Notes under the pieces: generated by a model
What the model saw: the letters and a program-made list of their open reading frames with translations, nothing else
What the model was told of the DNA's origin: nothing
Database searches by the model: none
Assembly: GCF_010501095.1 (NCBI RefSeq)
Contig: NZ_QVMP01000010.1
Location: 1-64,000 of the forward strand
DNA: 64,000 nt
Origin: Dysgonomonas sp. 520
GTDB taxonomy: Bacteria; Bacteroidota; Bacteroidia; Bacteroidales; Dysgonomonadaceae
Reading direction: 5' to 3'
In this document: piece after piece, positions 1 to 12,074 of the stretch
Position numbering within the stretch: position 1 is the stretch's first letter
Layout of the letters: every line of letters starts with the position of its first letter
Program-made: the position numbers and the translations under genes

Positions 1-11
1 GTTGTAAATAA

Positions 12-43
12 TTTGGATTGTGTTGTAAAGTGTTTTACTTTTG
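12..43 (+). promoter_or_regulatory. rRNA operon promoter
   Basis: A Bacteroidota sigma-ABfr-type promoter: TTTG at 12-15 and TACTTTTG at 36-43 (exact TAnnTTTG), with 20 bases between. It lies about 185 bases before the 16S 5' end and points into the rRNA operon. Confidence 0.75.
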
Positions 44-83
44 CACCCGCTTCCTGAGAGAAACGGGGGGTTAAAAAAGAGAG

Positions 84-93
84 CGATCTTTGA
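84..93 (+). promoter_or_regulatory. boxA-like element in the 16S leader
   Basis: CGATCTTTGA in the 16S leader recurs almost exactly before the 23S gene at 2248-2259. Its place and shape match the NusB/NusE-binding boxA antitermination element of rRNA leaders. The function is inferred from repetition and position. Confidence 0.45.
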
Positions 94-228
94 GGAATTG
101 GAAAAGAACGAAAAAAATAAAGCATAGCATTAGACGGGTGGTATTGGAACTTTAAGAGACAATACACTCAGTCAATTCAAAAAAAGGATAGATTGAGCAA
201 AGGAAGACTTGGATATAAAAAAGAATAT

Positions 229-1758
<1,530 letters not shown>

Positions 1759-1929
1759 CTGGAGATCTTTCTAAAAAGTATTGTAGTATTAAAGATTAAG
1801 ATACTACCCGAAGTCTAATGTATATGTAAAAAAAAGTAATAGAAATAAAGTTCAAATTCCAATTTAAGATATAAACGAGAACGAAGGAGCTGAATATAAT
1901 CAGTCTTCGGGTACGATCCAAAACAAGCC

Positions 1930-2003
1930 AGTCCTATAGCTCAGTTGGTTAGAGCGCTACACTGATAATGTAGAGGTCGGCAGTTCAAATCTGCCTGGGA
2001 CTA
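1930..2003 (+). tRNA. tRNA-Ile (GAU)
   Basis: A 74-nt tRNA in the 16S-23S spacer. The acceptor arms AGTCCTA and TGGGACT pair with one G-U. The anticodon loop holds GAT and the T arm is GGCAG-TTCAAAT-CTGCC. No CCA is encoded. The tRNA-Ile/tRNA-Ala spacer pair is usual in bacterial rRNA operons. Confidence 0.97.
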
Positions 2004-2093
2004 CTCTGGAGAAATGAAAAATTAGGGATTAAAGATTAAGAATTAAAATATTTTATTCTTCATTAAGCATTCTTCATTCTTCATTTAAAACAC

Positions 2094-2167
2094 GGGGGAT
2101 TAGCTCAGCTGGCTAGAGCACCTGCCTTGCACGCAGGGGGTCAACGGTTCGAATCCGTTATTCTCCA
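2094..2167 (+). tRNA. tRNA-Ala (UGC)
   Basis: A 74-nt tRNA, second in the 16S-23S spacer. The acceptor GGGGGAT pairs with ATTCTCC through two G-U pairs. The anticodon loop is CTTGCAC with anticodon TGC and the T arm is AACGG-TTCGAAT-CCGTT. No CCA is encoded. Confidence 0.97.
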
Positions 2168-2247
2168 CATTTTCGAGGAAGGAGTTTCGAGGAAGAAGTT
2201 TTAATAAATAATTATAACTTCAGACTTCAGACTTATGACTTGAGAGA

Positions 2248-2259
2248 CGATCTTTGACA
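2248..2259 (+). promoter_or_regulatory. boxA-like element before 23S
   Basis: CGATCTTTGACA, nearly the same as the element in the 16S leader, 80 bases before the 23S gene. A second boxA in the spacer is usual for rRNA operons. Confidence 0.45.
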
Positions 2260-2337
2260 TGATGTAAAACAAGAGCAAGTAGAAAAAAAACGAGATTACG
2301 ATTATCTATCGAACCTTTTAAGAAGGTTAAGAAATAA

Positions 2338-5225
<2,888 letters not shown>

Positions 5226-5351
5226 GTAAAATTATTTCCAACAGTAGGAAGGTTTGCTAGATATGCGTATCAAGTTTTAAGGAATAAGTACAAAGATTTA
5301 AGTAATAACAACTTATCACTTATGACTTTAAACTTATAACTAAATACTATT

Positions 5352-5362
5352 TGCTCTTTACA
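5352..5362 (+). promoter_or_regulatory. boxA-like element before 5S
   Basis: TGCTCTTTACA, very close to the E. coli boxA consensus, lies in the 23S-5S spacer about 100 bases before 5S. The rest of the spacer (5226-5452) is AT-rich with short degenerate direct repeats of AACTTATCACTTA and no other feature. Confidence 0.4.
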
Positions 5363-5452
5363 TCAAGTCTAAAAGTTTTAAGAACAAAGTAAAAAGTTTT
5401 AAGTATAAAAGAAACTTCTAACTGATTACTAATAACTTATCACTTAAAAATA

Positions 5453-5563
<111 letters not shown>

Positions 5564-5574
5564 TTAGATCAAAG

Positions 5575-5617
5575 CCCTCATCATTTAATAAATGGTGAGG
5601 GTTTTTGCTTTTTATAC
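5575..5617 (+). terminator. rRNA operon terminator
   Basis: Hairpin CCCTCATCATTT / AAATGGTGAGGG (one G-U pair), followed by TTTTTGCTTTTT. Placed just after 5S, it ends the rRNA operon and isolates the promoter at 5710-5739. Confidence 0.85.
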
Positions 5618-5709
5618 ACCTGCCACCAAAAGACTCAACTTCAAAAACTAAGATATTAGTATATACAGATAAAAGAGATTGAGGCATAAAAAAAATAGGG
5701 TAAAAAGAG

Positions 5710-5739
5710 TTGTTCAAGAAGAATATTTGTCTACCTTTG
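5710..5739 (+). promoter_or_regulatory. promoter pointing into the regulator cassette, locus 1
   Basis: TTG at 5710-5712, 19 bases, then TACCTTTG at 5732-5739, an exact Bacteroidota promoter. It starts after the rRNA terminator and points right, into the 3' end of the minus-strand regulator gene, so today it makes RNA antisense to that gene. The mirror-image locus has an equivalent -7 box at the same distance from its repeat (14116-14123, minus). Confidence 0.6.
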
Positions 5740-5745
5740 TATCAT

Positions 5746-5800
5746 AAAGTAAGATCATAATCAGGAATCTGTCACTGGGTAAGTGACGGATTTTGTTGTT
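5746..5800 (+). ncRNA. candidate 55-nt RNA, locus 1
   Basis: Predicted from parts: a promoter -7 box ending at 5739, a start about 7 bases later, the inverted repeat at 5768-5790 folding as a 9-bp hairpin with loop GGGTA, then TTTTGTTGTT. The hairpin is perfectly complementary over 23 bases to the 5' UTR of the surface-protein gene at 6997-7791, loop facing loop (GGGTA with TACCC). Existence and function are inference. It also runs antisense to the last codons of the regulator gene. Confidence 0.4.
5768..5790. repeat. 23-bp inverted repeat 1L
   Basis: Left copy of a perfect 23-bp inverted repeat whose partner lies at 6886-6908. Internally it is GTCAC-TGGGTAA-GTGAC, with half-sites shared by the second locus but a different centre. 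It holds the TGA stop and last codons of the regulator gene. No target-site duplication is visible outside the pair. Confidence 0.9.
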
Positions 5801-6632
5801 TAAGGGGGTATTGTTTCACATGATTCGCCCCTTTGTTTTTGCGTCTTATCCGGGACGGGGAATCGCCCAGGTTCTTATGGCAAAACTCATTGAAGTGAGA
5901 CAGTGTTGCGAACTTATTCTCAGTCGAAATTTGCTTCAAACTCTTATTCGTATGATAAAGCTCATAATAAATCATATCTGTCCGCCTTTTTCTAATCCAC
6001 GAGTATGCCGACATGCCGAACGCCTTTCTGAACCTCTTGTTAAATCCTGAATAGCTGTAATTCATCACTTGTGCCAATTGTCTGACATTCATTATATTGT
6101 TGGCTAACCTGTGTACCCGGTCCACGAACCGGAAATCATTAATTTGATATGAGCGGAAGAAATCGCTCAATTGCTCCCGTGAATAGGATAGCTTAAGGAT
6201 TGCCATCAGTTCTTTGGTTTTCAGGACGTGCAGGGAGTGATCAGCTATCCTGCTCTTTTTATATATCTCAAGCGACCGTACATACGCCTGTAATACCCCG
6301 TCCATTTGCAGGCAGTATAGGTTTGATTCATGTTCATGTTCATGTATATTGCTTATACAGAAGTGATCAAAACAGCTTTCATCGGTCGGAGCTACAATCA
6401 GCAGATAGCTTTTTTCCATAACACTGGACGACAGCCTGTCGCCTGCAGGCAGGAAAAATAGTTTTGAGCTGCTAACCTGTATTCCAGAAGACAGGCTTAA
6501 GCGTCCTTCCAGCACTATGACAATCCTGCATTGATCTTCTGCGGTATTCCATTCAGAGTCTTTTTCAAGAGTCAGGAAGCGTATCAAGGGACTTTGCGCC
6601 AACGATTCGTTGTTATCATATTTTACCATCAT
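5772..6632 (-). CDS. AraC-type transcriptional regulator, locus 1
   Basis: A 286-residue protein. The C-terminal third (about 175-265) resembles an AraC-type double helix-turn-helix: YSYSGFNKRFRKAF is the first recognition region and KFATLSHFNEFCHKNLG followed by SPSRIRRKNK the second. The first 110 residues look like a cupin-type sensor (VLEGRLSLSSG, LFFLPAGDRL), with no clear ligand motif. Its closest relative in the window is the gene at 13225-14037, strongly alike through the DNA-binding part. The gene fills a segment flanked by 23-bp inverted repeats and its stop codon lies inside the left one. A secreted protein gene starts divergently 364 bases upstream and is the likely target (inference). 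Confidence 0.85.
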   Translation of the reverse strand: MMVKYDNNESLAQSPLIRFLTLEKDSEWNTAEDQCRIVIVLEGRLSLSSGIQVSSSKLFFLPAGDRLSSSVMEKSYLLIVAPTDESCFDHFCISNIHEHEHESNLYCLQMDGVLQAYVRSLEIYKKSRIADHSLHVLKTKELMAILKLSYSREQLSDFFRSYQINDFRFVDRVHRLANNIMNVRQLAQVMNYSYSGFNKRFRKAFGMSAYSWIRKRRTDMIYYELYHTNKSLKQISTENKFATLSHFNEFCHKNLGDSPSRIRRKNKGANHVKQYPLKQQNPSLTQ

Positions 6633-6802
6633 AAAGTTGTTTAAGTATTAAAAACCAGCGTGTTTAACTAAAAACGCACAAGTCTTATTTTTATCAGTTT
6701 TTTAAAATTGTATGTTTTCTACATATAAATAATTATCAATCAATGTATTACTGAAATAGTAAAACGTTTTATTTCCCCGACAGATAACACACGTTTAACA
6801 AA

Positions 6803-6831
6803 TTGCTTACTTGGTTGTATTATCGCCTTTG
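6803..6831 (+). promoter_or_regulatory. candidate surface-protein promoter, locus 1
   Basis: TTG at 6803-6805, 18 bases, then CGCCTTTG, a degenerate TAnnTTTG. The other locus has TAGCTTTC at the matching place, 55 bases from its repeat against 54 here, and both are followed by ATTAATTAAA. It would give a 5' UTR of about 160 nt with repeat 1R at about +49 to +71. The rest of the 6633-6996 gap is AT-rich with no other gene. Confidence 0.4.
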
Positions 6832-6885
6832 TTCCATTAATTAAAGATCATAATACCAGATGTTTACCCCTTGGTATCTGCATCC

Positions 6886-6908
6886 TCCGTCACTTACCCA
6901 GTGACAGA
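6886..6908. repeat. 23-bp inverted repeat 1R
   Basis: Right copy of the perfect inverted repeat pair, 1095 bp from the left one. It sits in the predicted 5' UTR of the surface-protein gene, 88 bases before its start codon. Unlike the left copy it has no T-run after it, so it can fold but should not terminate. Confidence 0.9.
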
Positions 6909-6996
6909 CGTACAATGATTTAAATATTAGGTAATTAAGAAAAAGCAGACTTAACCAAAACAGATTATCAACACGACAAACAAGAATTAGAAGATT

Positions 6997-7791
6997 ATGA
7001 AAAAAAGTTTATTATTCTTACTGCTGTTTTTAGCGGTAACTACCCTCAAATCGCAGGTTGGGGTGAACACGGAAACTCCTCAGGGGGTCTTTCATATTGA
7101 CGGGCAGCGAAACACAAACGGAAACACGAACGTCGCCGACGATGTGGTTGTCACATCAGCCGGAAACGTGGGCATAGGCACGAACAGTCCCCAGACAAAG
7201 GTCGATATCCGCAGCACGACACAAGGCGGTGGATTTAGGTTGCAGGACGGGAGCCAGGGCAATGGTATGGTCTTGACCAGTGATGCCAGCGGCAATGGCA
7301 AATGGTCTGCGCCGGGATTTAGCTTGTTTACGAGGATTGAACCCAATGAATTACCTGTTTCTCAAGGGACAACGGCAATTTTAAGAAACAGTGATGGTTC
7401 TCCCTACTTTATAGAAGTTCCTTCTTTTGGAACATATTCATTTACGATTGGTGCTATGTTAAAATTAACTAATTTAAATGAGAATACAGTAATCGAGTAT
7501 ATGATTTTACAGGTGGTTCCAGGGGATGATGCTAGTTTGTGGTGGTCACTTCATCGCTTTGAGGGCTCGTATGAGATTTATGGGCAGCAGGCTCGTAGAG
7601 ATTTAGAGACAGATTGGCGTTTTTATCTTAGTGAGAATATCTCACTAAACTCAATTACAGGAAATAGGTTGTATTTTGCGCTACAGATAACAGGAACAAA
7701 TATGCCTAGTCCAATAGAGGGAACTTTCACAATAGGTAGCACCCCTAGTTGCCCACAATGTACCGGCGGCTCCTATGTCCGCATCAATTAA
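6997..7791 (+). CDS. secreted fibre-like surface protein, locus 1
   Basis: 264 residues with a signal peptide (MKKSLLFLLLFLAVTTLKS, cleavage about residue 19). Residues 20-108 match the protein at 12075-12890: QVGVNTETPQGVFHIDG, RNTNGNTN, DDVVV, NVGIGTNSPQTKVDIRS, DGSQGNGMVL. The VGIGT-SPQTKVDI pattern is typical of beta-rich trimeric stems in fibre-like proteins of Bacteroidota and phage tails. Residues 110-264 do not resemble the other copy, so the tip domain differs. Two Cys lie near the C terminus (CPQC). The function is unknown; an adhesin or receptor-binding role is inferred. It is transcribed away from the adjacent AraC-type gene and its upstream region carries inverted repeat 1R. Confidence 0.75.
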   Translation: MKKSLLFLLLFLAVTTLKSQVGVNTETPQGVFHIDGQRNTNGNTNVADDVVVTSAGNVGIGTNSPQTKVDIRSTTQGGGFRLQDGSQGNGMVLTSDASGNGKWSAPGFSLFTRIEPNELPVSQGTTAILRNSDGSPYFIEVPSFGTYSFTIGAMLKLTNLNENTVIEYMILQVVPGDDASLWWSLHRFEGSYEIYGQQARRDLETDWRFYLSENISLNSITGNRLYFALQITGTNMPSPIEGTFTIGSTPSCPQCTGGSYVRIN

Positions 7792-7813
7792 GAATAAATT
7801 TAGTACAACGAAG

Positions 7814-7859
7814 AAGGGAACGCCTATATGCAGAAAGGAGTTCCCTTTTTTTATTTTTT
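7814..7859 (+). terminator. terminator of surface protein 1
   Basis: AAGGGAAC and GTTCCCTT form an 8-bp stem with a loop of about 18 bases, followed by a T-rich run to 7859. It ends the surface-protein transcript before the fur-like gene. Confidence 0.8.
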
Positions 7860-7920
7860 GTTAAAAACAGCTATTTCAGAAATACTTTCATTTGAATTAT
7901 ACTCTTTTCTAAAAAAGCCT

Positions 7921-7928
7921 TATATTTG
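7921..7928 (+). promoter_or_regulatory. promoter of fur-like gene
   Basis: TATATTTG, an exact TAnnTTTG, 25 bases before the ATG at 7954. It shows that the 42 codons of open frame upstream of that ATG are not translated. No clear -33 element was seen. Confidence 0.6.
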
Positions 7929-7953
7929 TCTGTATCTTAGTTTCAGCTTAAGA

Positions 7954-8463
7954 ATGGACAACTCAAAGTTAAAAGAACAAGTTAAGAACGAATTCACTGA
8001 ATATCTGACTCTTCACAAGCACAGAAAAACTCCCGAACGTTTTGCTATACTAGATCATATATATTCTACAAAGGGTCATTTCGATATGGATTCATTGTTC
8101 AATTCGATGAATGAAGGTCCGTTCAGGGTAAGCAGGGCAACACTCTACAATACGATTGAATTATTACTGGACTGTAAATTGGTGGTTAAGCATCAGTTTG
8201 GAGCAAATGTGTCGCAGTATGAGCGGGCGTATGGAAGTGAAAACCATGATCATTTGATTTGCATTAGTTGTGGAGATGTAAAAGAATATAAAAGCGGAAA
8301 TTTATTTTCTCTGGCACAACAAAAGAGGTTCATGAAATTTAAGATAAGCTATTACAGCATGTACATTTATGGAATATGCAGTAAGTGTACACGCAAGAAA
8401 GAATCGCAGAGCAAGAAAAACGAAAATAAAATAACTAAAAATAATACAGACAAAAAGAAATGA
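7954..8463 (+). CDS. Fur-family transcriptional regulator
   Basis: A 169-residue Fur-superfamily metalloregulator. The N-terminal winged helix contains RKTPERFAILDHI and VSRATLYNTIELL, the typical Fur recognition-helix region. The C-terminal dimerisation domain has CISCGD and CSKC, the two CxxC pairs of the structural zinc site. A Lys-rich tail follows. The start at 7954 is chosen because the promoter -7 box lies at 7921-7928 and conserved similarity begins there; the open frame runs back to 7828. The stop overlaps the purA start as ATGA, so the two are translationally coupled. The metal or peroxide signal cannot be told from sequence (Fur, PerR and Zur remain possible). Confidence 0.88.
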   Translation: MDNSKLKEQVKNEFTEYLTLHKHRKTPERFAILDHIYSTKGHFDMDSLFNSMNEGPFRVSRATLYNTIELLLDCKLVVKHQFGANVSQYERAYGSENHDHLICISCGDVKEYKSGNLFSLAQQKRFMKFKISYYSMYIYGICSKCTRKKESQSKKNENKITKNNTDKKK

Positions 8464-9734
8464 ATGCAGACATTCTGTTAGGTTTACAGTGGGGAGACGA
8501 AGGGAAAGGCAAAATAGTAGATGTGCTTACACCCGATTATGAAATTATCGCTCGTTTTCAAGGAGGACCTAATGCCGGGCACACACTCGAATTTGAAGGA
8601 GAAAAATATGTATTACGCTCAGTTCCGTCAGGTATCTTTCAGGGAGATAAATTGAATGTGATCGGAAACGGAGTTGTGCTTGATCCGGCATTGTTTAAAG
8701 GAGAAATAGAGTCGTTGGAAGCATCTGGACATGATCTGACAAAAAGGTTGCTTATTTCGAAAAAGGCTCATCTGATATTGCCTACACACCGATTGCTCGA
8801 CGCTTGTTATGAGGCGGCAAAAGGTGATGCGAAAATAGGCACAACGGGCAAGGGCATAGGACCAACTTATACTGAAAAAGTGGGACGTAACGGCTTGCGT
8901 GTTGGAGACTTGTTGTACGACTTCGAAACAAAATACAATGCAGTGAAAGAACGTCATTTGATGATTCTCGCACAAAACAACTTCGATGTCAGTAGCCTGG
9001 AAGAAATTGAAAAAGAGTGGTTTCAGGGTGTTGAGAAACTAAAACAATTCAACTTTATCGATAGCGAGCATTTTATAAATAAAGCATTGCTCGAGAATAG
9101 AAAAGTTTTGGCTGAAGGAGCTCAGGGAACTATGTTGGACATTGATTTCGGTTCATATCCATTCGTGACGTCCTCCAATACCATAGCGGCGGGAGCCTGT
9201 ACGGGGCTGGGAGTTGCTCCGGGGAAAATAGGAGAAGTTTTCGGTATTTTCAAAGCATACTGCACCAGAGTTGGTAGTGGTCCATTCCCGACAGAATTGT
9301 TTGACGAAACAGGAGACAAATTACGCAAATTCGGGTTCGAATTTGGTTCGGTAACAGGACGTCCTCGTCGTTGTGGCTGGATAGACTTAGTTGCCCTGCG
9401 TTATGCAATCATGCTCAATGGGGTTACTCAACTGATCATGATGAAAAGCGATGTTCTGGATACATTCGAAACCATCAAAGCATGTGTTTCGTATAAAATA
9501 GATGGGCAAGAAACAGAAGACTTTCCATTCGAGGCAGATTGCAATATAGAACCTGTGTATGTTGAACTTGCCGGTTGGCAAACAGATATGACAGGCATGA
9601 AGTCGGAAAATGAATTTCCGGAAGAATTTAATAATTATCTCTCTTTTCTGGAGCAAGAGTTGAATGTTCCTATCAGCATTGTATCTGTTGGGCCGGATAG
9701 AGATCAAACTATATCGCTACTTAATAAATCATAA
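8460..9734 (+). CDS. purA: adenylosuccinate synthetase
   Basis: 424 residues, full length. It makes adenylosuccinate from IMP and aspartate with GTP hydrolysis, the first committed step to AMP, in the cytoplasm. The GTP-binding loop QWGDEGKGK spans residues 10-18 with catalytic Asp13. GGPNAGHT follows with catalytic His41. GTTGKGIGP lies near residue 127 and SVTGRPRRCGW near 300. The start overlaps the fur-like stop by 4 bases. No terminator is evident before the peptidase gene, which has its own promoter-like boxes. Confidence 0.98.
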   Translation: MNADILLGLQWGDEGKGKIVDVLTPDYEIIARFQGGPNAGHTLEFEGEKYVLRSVPSGIFQGDKLNVIGNGVVLDPALFKGEIESLEASGHDLTKRLLISKKAHLILPTHRLLDACYEAAKGDAKIGTTGKGIGPTYTEKVGRNGLRVGDLLYDFETKYNAVKERHLMILAQNNFDVSSLEEIEKEWFQGVEKLKQFNFIDSEHFINKALLENRKVLAEGAQGTMLDIDFGSYPFVTSSNTIAAGACTGLGVAPGKIGEVFGIFKAYCTRVGSGPFPTELFDETGDKLRKFGFEFGSVTGRPRRCGWIDLVALRYAIMLNGVTQLIMMKSDVLDTFETIKACVSYKIDGQETEDFPFEADCNIEPVYVELAGWQTDMTGMKSENEFPEEFNNYLSFLEQELNVPISIVSVGPDRDQTISLLNKS

Positions 9735-9794
9735 GAAGTGACCTAGCTTAATGATTTTTAGTTATTTGACATTTTATTAAACAACAAATCTCAG

Positions 9795-9816
9795 TAATTT
9801 TGTTTGATTAAATTTG
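9795..9816 (+). promoter_or_regulatory. candidate promoter boxes of zinc peptidase gene
   Basis: Two exact TAnnTTTG matches, TAATTTTG at 9795-9802 and TAAATTTG at 9809-9816, lie 40-60 bases before the ATG at 9857. Neither has a well-spaced -33 element, and AT-richness makes one chance match likely. Confidence 0.4.
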
Positions 9817-9856
9817 TTTTTTAATATAAATGGATAATTATTAAAGAGAAAGATAT

Positions 9857-10543
9857 ATGAGTGGATATTGGATTCTTATACTATTAATATTTGCTTTGAG
9901 TTGGTTGGTTTCGACCATGTTGCAAAGCAAATTTAAAAAATATTCGAAGATACCATTGGATAACGGGATGACAGGAAGAGATGTCGCCGAAAAAATGCTT
10001 TATGACAATGGTATTTACGATGTGAAGATAACAGCAACAAAGGGCATGTTGACAGATCACTATAATCCTGTGAATAAGACAGTGAATCTTAGTGAGGCTG
10101 TATATCACAGCAATAGTGTGGCTGCGGCTGCCGTTGCCGCTCACGAGTGTGGTCATGCCGTGCAACATGCGCATGCTTATGGTCCGCTGACTATGAGGTC
10201 GAAACTTGTACCGATGGTTAGTTTTGCTTCTCAGTGGGTGATGTGGATATTGATCGCAGGTATTTTTGCCATTCAGGCTACAGGATCGACAACTGTACTT
10301 TGGGTAGGGATAGGCTTGTTTGCCATGACCACCTTGTTCAGTTTCATTACTCTTCCCGTGGAAATTAATGCCAGCCAAAGGGCATTAACATGGCTCAATT
10401 CGGCAGGGATAACCAATCAGACTAATTACCCTATGGCAAAAGATGCACTGAAATCGGCAGCATACACTTATGTTGTAGCAGCTTTGGGTTCTTTAGCTAC
10501 ATTGGTTTATTACATCTTCATTGCGTTGGGAAGTAGAAGGTAA
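9857..10543 (+). CDS. membrane zinc metallopeptidase (YugP type)
   Basis: 228 residues of the neutral zinc metallopeptidase family that includes B. subtilis YugP. An N-terminal membrane segment (about 3-20) precedes a cytoplasmic catalytic part with HECGH at residues 96-100, the HExxH zinc site. Further membrane segments lie near 125-145, 147-170 and 205-225. ITLPVEINASQRAL is a typical conserved segment after the third membrane helix. The substrate is unknown for the family; a role in membrane protein quality control is only an inference. It stands alone between purA and a terminator. Confidence 0.88.
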   Translation: MSGYWILILLIFALSWLVSTMLQSKFKKYSKIPLDNGMTGRDVAEKMLYDNGIYDVKITATKGMLTDHYNPVNKTVNLSEAVYHSNSVAAAAVAAHECGHAVQHAHAYGPLTMRSKLVPMVSFASQWVMWILIAGIFAIQATGSTTVLWVGIGLFAMTTLFSFITLPVEINASQRALTWLNSAGITNQTNYPMAKDALKSAAYTYVVAALGSLATLVYYIFIALGSRR

Positions 10544-10567
10544 AGTAAAGAAAGACAAATCATAGCG

Positions 10568-10606
10568 AAAGGTGTTTGATAAGATAATCAGGCACCTTTT
10601 TTCTTT
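10568..10606 (+). terminator. terminator after zinc peptidase gene
   Basis: AAGGTG and CACCTT, with an inner GAT/ATC pair, form a hairpin followed by TTTTCTTTTTTC. Confidence 0.75.
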
Positions 10607-10847
10607 TTTCGTCCTTTTTCGGAATTTCCCCCAAACAAATTTGTCAGGGTGCACAGGTCTTACATTGTTAATGTCAGGTATCTGTCTCGCATCGAATTAT
10701 ATGATAAGCAAAGCCGGATGTTAATACTTAATAACAATCATCAGGTGAAAACGAGTCAAAATGGCTATAAATTATTGAAGAGTGTTCCGAATTTATAATA
10801 AATCTAAATGTTAAAGGCAGAAAGAAGGCTACTGCCTTATATTTTTC

Positions 10848-10855
10848 TAAATTTG
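10848..10855 (+). promoter_or_regulatory. promoter of phosphoesterase gene
   Basis: TAAATTTG, an exact TAnnTTTG, 26 bases before the ATG at 10881. A small hairpin GGCAG...CTGCC (10817-10837) lies just upstream. The remaining gap from 10607 shows no gene or repeat. Confidence 0.5.
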
Positions 10856-10880
10856 GGATCGAATAATCAAACGTATAGAC

Positions 10881-12047
10881 ATGAAATTTCTATTCTTTTT
10901 AATTCCGATGATATTAATCTATTTGCTCGGAAATTTTTATGTATTTTACAGGGCTTGGACAGCTATGCCACCTACTCCCGTAGGGCGGGCTATACTTATA
11001 ACAGTTGGTTGCATAGTCACTTTATCGTTAATATTGTCCTTTGTTTTAGGAAACATATTGCCGGCGGGAATAGTATCCATTTTATATAAAATAGGCTCGT
11101 CGTGGATTTTCATCCTTATCTATCTGGTTCTTTTCAATCTGATAAAAGATTTGTTCGGTTTGCTGGTCAGATGGGTAAGTTTTATTCCGAACGATGCCAT
11201 AACCCGCTATACGAAAGAAAATTGGGTGGGTTTTGCTTTTATGGTCGGTTTCATCGCCTTGCTGATGCTTTGCGGTTACCTGAAATACAGGTGGAAAGTG
11301 CGGGTCGATCAGCCTATTTATACCGAAAAAGCGATTTTGAAGTCGGCATCCGATTCTATACCGTCATCCGATTCTCTGAAAATAGTGGCAATTAGCGATT
11401 TACACTTAGGTTATAGCATTGGAGATAAAGAATTCAAGAGTTGGGTTGAACTGATTAATAAAGAAAAGCCTGATTTGGTTCTGATTGCGGGGGATGTGAT
11501 TGACAATAATATAGAACCGGTAAATAAAGGTCGCTTTGCTGAATATTTCAAGCAAATCAATTCAAAATATGGAATTTATGCCTGTCTCGGCAATCATGAA
11601 TATATTAGCGGGTTGAAAGAAAGTACTGAATTTTTCAAAAAATCAGGGATAAATTTACTTCGCGACTCGTATGTTGAAGTAGACAGTAGTTTCTATATCG
11701 TTGGCAGGGATGACCGTTCTAACGAAAACAGAAAACCGCTGAATCAATTGATGGCAGGTATAGATAAATCGAAACCGATAATTCTGCTCGACCATCAACC
11801 CTATCATCTGGAAGAAGCCGAAAGTAGCGGCGTAGATTTTCAATTTTCGGGACATACCCATCGTGGGCAAGTTTGGCCTATTTCGATGATAACGGACATT
11901 ATTTATGAAAAATCTTTCGGTTATCTGAAAAAAGGAAAAACCAACTATTATATCAGTTCGGGAATTGGTCTTTGGGGCGGAAAATTCCGTATAGGAACAC
12001 AGTCTGAATATGTTGTAGTTACAATAAAGCAAGAGACAGCACAATAG
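10881..12047 (+). CDS. membrane-anchored metallophosphoesterase
   Basis: 388 residues. Four hydrophobic segments occupy about residues 1-25, 38-60, 75-97 and 114-132, followed by a calcineurin-like phosphoesterase domain from about 166. The metal-binding motifs appear in order: SDLHLG (about 172), AGDVID (about 203), LGNHEY (about 236) and SGHTHRGQ (about 326). The arrangement matches the YkuE/YaeI-type phosphoesterases, some of which hydrolyse lipid-linked substrates. The substrate here is unknown. The gene is monocistronic and converges with the surface-protein gene of locus 2, sharing a terminator. Confidence 0.88.
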   Translation: MKFLFFLIPMILIYLLGNFYVFYRAWTAMPPTPVGRAILITVGCIVTLSLILSFVLGNILPAGIVSILYKIGSSWIFILIYLVLFNLIKDLFGLLVRWVSFIPNDAITRYTKENWVGFAFMVGFIALLMLCGYLKYRWKVRVDQPIYTEKAILKSASDSIPSSDSLKIVAISDLHLGYSIGDKEFKSWVELINKEKPDLVLIAGDVIDNNIEPVNKGRFAEYFKQINSKYGIYACLGNHEYISGLKESTEFFKKSGINLLRDSYVEVDSSFYIVGRDDRSNENRKPLNQLMAGIDKSKPIILLDHQPYHLEEAESSGVDFQFSGHTHRGQVWPISMITDIIYEKSFGYLKKGKTNYYISSGIGLWGGKFRIGTQSEYVVVTIKQETAQ

Positions 12048-12066
12048 GCTGCCTCTTGTCATTTTT
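12030..12066. terminator. bidirectional terminator
   Basis: CAAGAGACAGC and GCTGCCTCTTG form a stem with one mismatch, followed by TCATTTTT. It overlaps the last codons of the phosphoesterase gene and lies between two convergent genes. Confidence 0.6.
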
Positions 12067-12074
12067 ATCTCAGT

